Shown one piece after another: positions 60,215-64,000 of a stretch of 64,000 nucleotides of DNA; position 1 is the first letter of the stretch; the number at the start of each line of letters is the position of its first letter. Source of the stretch: Jaltomata sinuosa (taxonomy: Eukaryota; Streptophyta; Magnoliopsida; Solanales; Solanaceae); assembly GCA_003996215.1 (NCBI GenBank), contig QJPP01001425.1, positions 186,001 through 250,000 of the forward strand, given 5' to 3'. Made by a program: the position numbers and the translations under genes. Under the pieces are notes generated by a model. The model did no database searches and had not been told where the DNA came from. It worked only from the letters and a program-made list of their open reading frames with translations.

Positions 60215-60549
60215 GGGGTTGTTTGGTAGCTCGTAAGAGTTATGTAGTATTAGTAATGTAGAGATTAGTTAGGAGGGAATCTATATATTATTTATGTAGA
60301 TATTAGTTATGCAGGAATTATTTATTCATTTATTAGTTATTCCACCTTCTATCCTGCATAAAATAATAAATAGATTCTCTCATAACTTATACATGTATTA
60401 GTTATGCAGGTTTCTAAATTGCAAATCAAACACTGTATTAATTTTATACATGACTAACTTAACTCCTAACCAGCTACCAAACATGATATTACTTATGCAT
60501 GATTTAATACCTGCATAAGCCACTCCCAAACTAGCTACCAAACGACCCC
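60215..60549. mobile_element. Tourist-like MITE, TSD TTA
   Basis: Inverted ends GGGGTTGTTTGGTAGCT and AGCTACCAAACGACCCC enclose 335 bp of AT-rich, internally repeated sequence (TTAGTTATGCAGG). TTA flanks it at 60212-60214 and 60550-60552. The 3-bp TTA target and size fit PIF/Harbinger-derived Tourist MITEs. It lies about 130 bases upstream of the NRX1 TATA box. Confidence 0.85.
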
Positions 60550-60552
60550 TTA

Positions 60553-62006
60553 AGGGTCTATCAGTAAGGGCGGGATAAGGTGAGATATTCTAGGATTAAG
60601 TTTGAAAATAAATTTATATTATATTTATTTAATCATATAAATTTATTTTAAATTTAATTTTGTCATATCCATTAAATTTGAGATTATTTTATTCTATTTT
60701 AGTTAGTCGAAGGATTATAATAATCTTGGATAATTTAATCTGTGTATTAAATTATAGTCTTTAAAATTTGTCAAAAATTGATATTTTTAACCTCCATCAA
60801 ATATTTAACAATTTATATTTGATGAAAATAATAGGAATTTTTTTTTAACCATAAACACCAAGAAAATTTCATCAAATTCTAAAATATGCAATACAAGAAA
60901 ATGCATTAGGCATTAAAGATGTAGAAAAAAATAGCAAGAATTAAATCTCAAAAAGTTATACCGTTATACCATACTTTAGAAAACAAAAAATAGCATAAAC
61001 TACAAGTTATATCTCTAAACGTGAGTTTTCACCTTTTTATTTTTCACAAGTTTCGTTAACTTTAACAGATACCATTTGATAAATATTTAATAAAAATTAA
61101 AATATTAACTTTTAACATACTTAAAAGATAAAAAATATTCCATTCATACTTATCAATTTTTTCTCATATCTCCCGTAGGGCTTCTAGAGTCTTCTGAATT
61201 AGTGATTAAGAAACAACAAATTTGAGTCAGTTGTGATAAAATTGTCAAGATAATGTTTTATTCAAGCTTGTATTTGTATTTTCCTTGGTTATTCTTAATG
61301 GCTAAGACATGTGCGAAAAAGGAAAGACGACTTTGGAAGTGGACTAGCGGTTGAATGAATATTTTATGGACAATATGTTTCTTGGAGCATCGTTAAATTA
61401 ATTATTTTTTTGATTTCTTATTCAGTGTTTGATACCGATATTGGAGTTTCATTAAATTTAAATTTGTGTCAAAAAGTCTTACATTGAAGGTAAAACGTTT
61501 CCTAGCAAAAGTGATTCTATAATCAAGAAGACTCAAAACTTGAGACCTCTGATTAAGGATGAAGAAATATTTATCACTCTATTTGTCCATCACAATCCTT
61601 TTTTGGTAAGACAAAATTAATTATATTTTTTAATTATTTTTTTATAATTAATTCTTTCTGATAGTGTAAGCAAGTTTGAAAATTAGTTTCAAAACTGTTT
61701 TTTAAGGAATAAATTTATAAAGAAACACTACCTTTACTAAAATCTTTTCCTTCCCATTATAAAGACAAACTAGAAAAAGGTTATTTCACCTTTTTCAACA
61801 ATTTTGTGGAATTTAGAAATTCTGCAAAATGGGATGTTAGGGTCGGTGATGAGGTGTTAAGGAGACGTCTTCGTCAATTGTCATATGCTTTGCTTCCACC
61901 GTTTATTTTTCTTTTCTTTAATTTGATTGTATCATTGTCACATACGTACCTCATCAGCACTTGGCTTAATAAGGAACTTACAGAGTATTGAACCTATTAA
62001 ATTTTC
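60553..62006. other. AT-rich DNA, no gene recognised
   Basis: No exon, RNA gene or element end is supported. A 61-residue open frame at 61806 has no family resemblance. Confidence 0.5.
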
Positions 62007-62008
62007 TA

Positions 62009-62256
62009 CTCCCTCTATTCTTAAATATTTATCTAGAAATAAATGATTCACAATATTATTATTTTAAAAATTAAAACTTAATTAATTTTTTATTTTTATT
62101 TTTATTTTTATTCTTAATTATAAATTTAAAAAGATATTAATATAATATAAATAAAAATAATAAATTGATAAAAGTAATAAAAAAGAATAATTTATTCAAA
62201 GTACTTTCTATTTAAGATGTGAAAAAAATATGATAAATATTTAGAAACAACAAGGG
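62009..62256. mobile_element. Probable Stowaway-like MITE, TSD TA
   Basis: CTCCCTCTATTCTTAAATAT at the left pairs imperfectly with ATATTTAGAAACAACAAGGG at the right. Both ends are flanked by TA (62007-62008 and 62257-62258). The CTCCCTC start and AT-rich body fit Stowaway elements. Confidence 0.5.
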
Positions 62257-62258
62257 TA

Positions 62259-64000
62259 ATTTTCTTATTTTGGCAATTAACTGAAGTTCTATTATCAAGT
62301 GAGATATATATAGCTCAACATCAGTAAGCTGAACAAGACCGACTTCAGTGAGTCGAAGCATGGACACATCAAAACTACCTTAAATAAACAATATAGAAAT
62401 TTAAAGAGAAAATGCATAAAGTCTTGCTTAAAGTTGGACATGATTTATAAGTAGACATTTAAACATTATAAAAGTCCTATCACTCCCTTGCCTTTGTTTA
62501 GGATGAAATTATTATCCCCTTATAGACTCACCTGGCATAGAAAGTGTACTTTGAGATTAGCCAAAAAAAATAATCTTTCCTATTCTTTTTCTACATTTCA
62601 TTTTTCAGAAATACTACTGTTTTTACTTTTAGTTTTTCTAGACTTTCTTTTCTTTTTCTATCTTCCTCGCCCATTGCCCTTACCCTTTCTCCTTCTTCTT
62701 TATTTATTGTAATTCGATTTTTCTTTTGCATCATTGTTCTTATTTCTTTTTTTCTTTTTCTTCTTCTTGGTTAATTGTAGTGTAGTGCGTATAATTGAAA
62801 AAGAAATACTCAGAAATCATGGTGCTGCGATTTTTTAACCAAAATTATAAAGCAATTTGATATTTTACCATTTAGCTTTCTTGAATCAATTATTGCTAGT
62901 TTTCTTTTTTGTGAAAATGCAATTATTGCATTCTCTTTTCTTCTTTTTTCATCTCGATTAAGTGATTTTTCTCTCCTAAAAATTACAGATCGAGAGTGCT
63001 AAGGCTGACAGATGAAGAAGGAGATTTGGGGTTAAGGTGTTAGGGAAGGTAGTGATTTAAATCTTAGATTTTGATTTGATAGTAATTTTTATTTTCATGT
63101 TTTGATTATTTGGTGATGATTTGAAAGTGATTTAATAGTGGTATGATGGAGTGTAGTTGCAATGGTGGTAATGGATACATTGAGAAGAGAAAAGTAAAAG
63201 AAAAGGAATCAAATCAGAAAAATAAAAATAAAAGACAAAAATAAAAAAGAATTAAAAATTAAATAATAACTAAACGTGATAAATTAGTATTGGTGCGTGA
63301 TTATAAGTACCTTTTGTAACTGAGATTAGCCGAAAAATGAGGTATATATACTACTTTATAATAGTTGGAGGGGTAGGACCTTTATAAAGTTTAAGTTGTT
63401 AGGATATACTATTAACCATGCGGTTTTGATATAGTATTATTTATTGAATGATTATTTATTTATTTATTTAATTCAATAAAGTGTTACATTAAATAGATCA
63501 TTTTGTCATATATGTGTCCTCAACTTATATAATAGATGATTTGGTGTATAGAGTTTGAGCTTATACACAGAAGATTAAATCATCAGTTCTTATAAGTTAA
63601 AGTTATAGTTCACAATCGTAGATGAGAATTTGGACAATCCATCAGAATGATTGTAGCACGAGATTAAAAGTAATTTATCTTGATTACGAGAATGGTATAG
63701 TTCTAACTTCTCGTGCTAGTGCATTTTGTATGTATTGAACAGGACCGAGTAGAGATAGATGTTTTAGACTGACTGATAAAAATATATTCTCTAAACTATT
63801 AAATGTATTTATATTCTCAATCTTGATATAACTATTATGAGCTGTATATATTAATTATCGTTTTGATTTATTAAAAGGCTAGATCCTGAGATGGGTCAAC
63901 ATGCCTGATAGATTGGATGATAATAATATATATTGGTGAAATAATAAATTAGTTGATAGAATCCATGTCTCGGTATAGAAATTGATGATACATCTTTTAT
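62259..64000. other. AT-rich DNA with pyrimidine-rich stretch, no gene recognised
   Basis: A T- and C-rich stretch (62575-62770) gives a hydrophobic 74-residue frame that looks like composition rather than a gene. From about 63540 the sequence has a different texture, possibly part of a repeat that continues past the window. Confidence 0.4.

Noticed and set aside
62488..62712. 74-residue hydrophobic frame
   Set aside because: Composition of a T/C-rich stretch, no family or promoter support.
1..64000. CRISPR arrays, bacterial operons, origins
   Set aside because: All direct repeats found are tandem LTR repeats or simple sequence. The window is plant nuclear DNA with introns and LTR retrotransposons.

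Overview
This window reads as plant nuclear DNA, almost certainly from a Solanaceae species such as pepper, tomato or tobacco. The evidence is the AT-rich intergenic DNA, split genes with GT-AG introns, tRNA-Met primer sites, Ty3/gypsy elements with TGTCACGACCC-type LTR ends, and an Arabidopsis-type nucleoredoxin. The family assignment is inference. About 85 % of the window is transposable-element DNA. The only convincing intact genes are two NRX1-type nucleoredoxins on the minus strand.

Layout. (1) 0.2-5.8 kb: a decayed DUF1985/Ulp1-type transposon-associated gene, split by an inverted duplication of its own 5' part (arms of about 0.9 kb), followed by a GRF zinc-finger remnant and a 162-bp direct duplication. 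(2) 6263-14818: a complete non-autonomous LTR retrotransposon with 2.5-kb LTRs and TSD CTACA. Its only recognisable coding sequence is an antisense, decayed 'putative plant transposon protein' ORF. (3) 14.8-28.5 kb: decayed plus-strand gypsy material, including LTRs at 19392-22161 and from 24495, an integrase relic and a Helitron-type 3' end at 28259. (4) 28546-49261: a minus-strand copia element (TSD ACTTT) whose interior has been replaced by two decayed chromodomain gypsy elements, B and C. B carries a solo LTR inside its integrase. The junctions imply that a deletion fused B to C and removed the copia pol. (5) 49.5-60.6 kb: a tandem array of three NRX1-type loci on the minus strand. It holds a divergent but open copy (49800-51773), a pseudogene broken by a MITE and a TRIM-like element (about 52660-54718), and a canonical NRX1 (55827-59991) with a Tourist-like MITE upstream. 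(6) 60.6-64 kb: AT-rich DNA with a Stowaway-like MITE and no recognised gene.

How the parts relate. The element at 6263-14818, gypsy B and the solo LTR inside B share LTR repeats, and the first two share the last bases before the 3' LTR. They therefore look like a non-autonomous member, a dead autonomous member and a solo LTR of one family. Three distinct LTR families here each carry a cluster of short quasi-palindromes in the 5' half of the LTR. I regard this as the most interesting unexplained pattern in the window. The nucleoredoxin array shows one canonical copy, one copy that lost its third-domain dithiol but kept its frame, and one dead copy, plus a stray exon-2 fragment inside intron 1 of the canonical copy. 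Coordinates of exons and element ends were read by eye.
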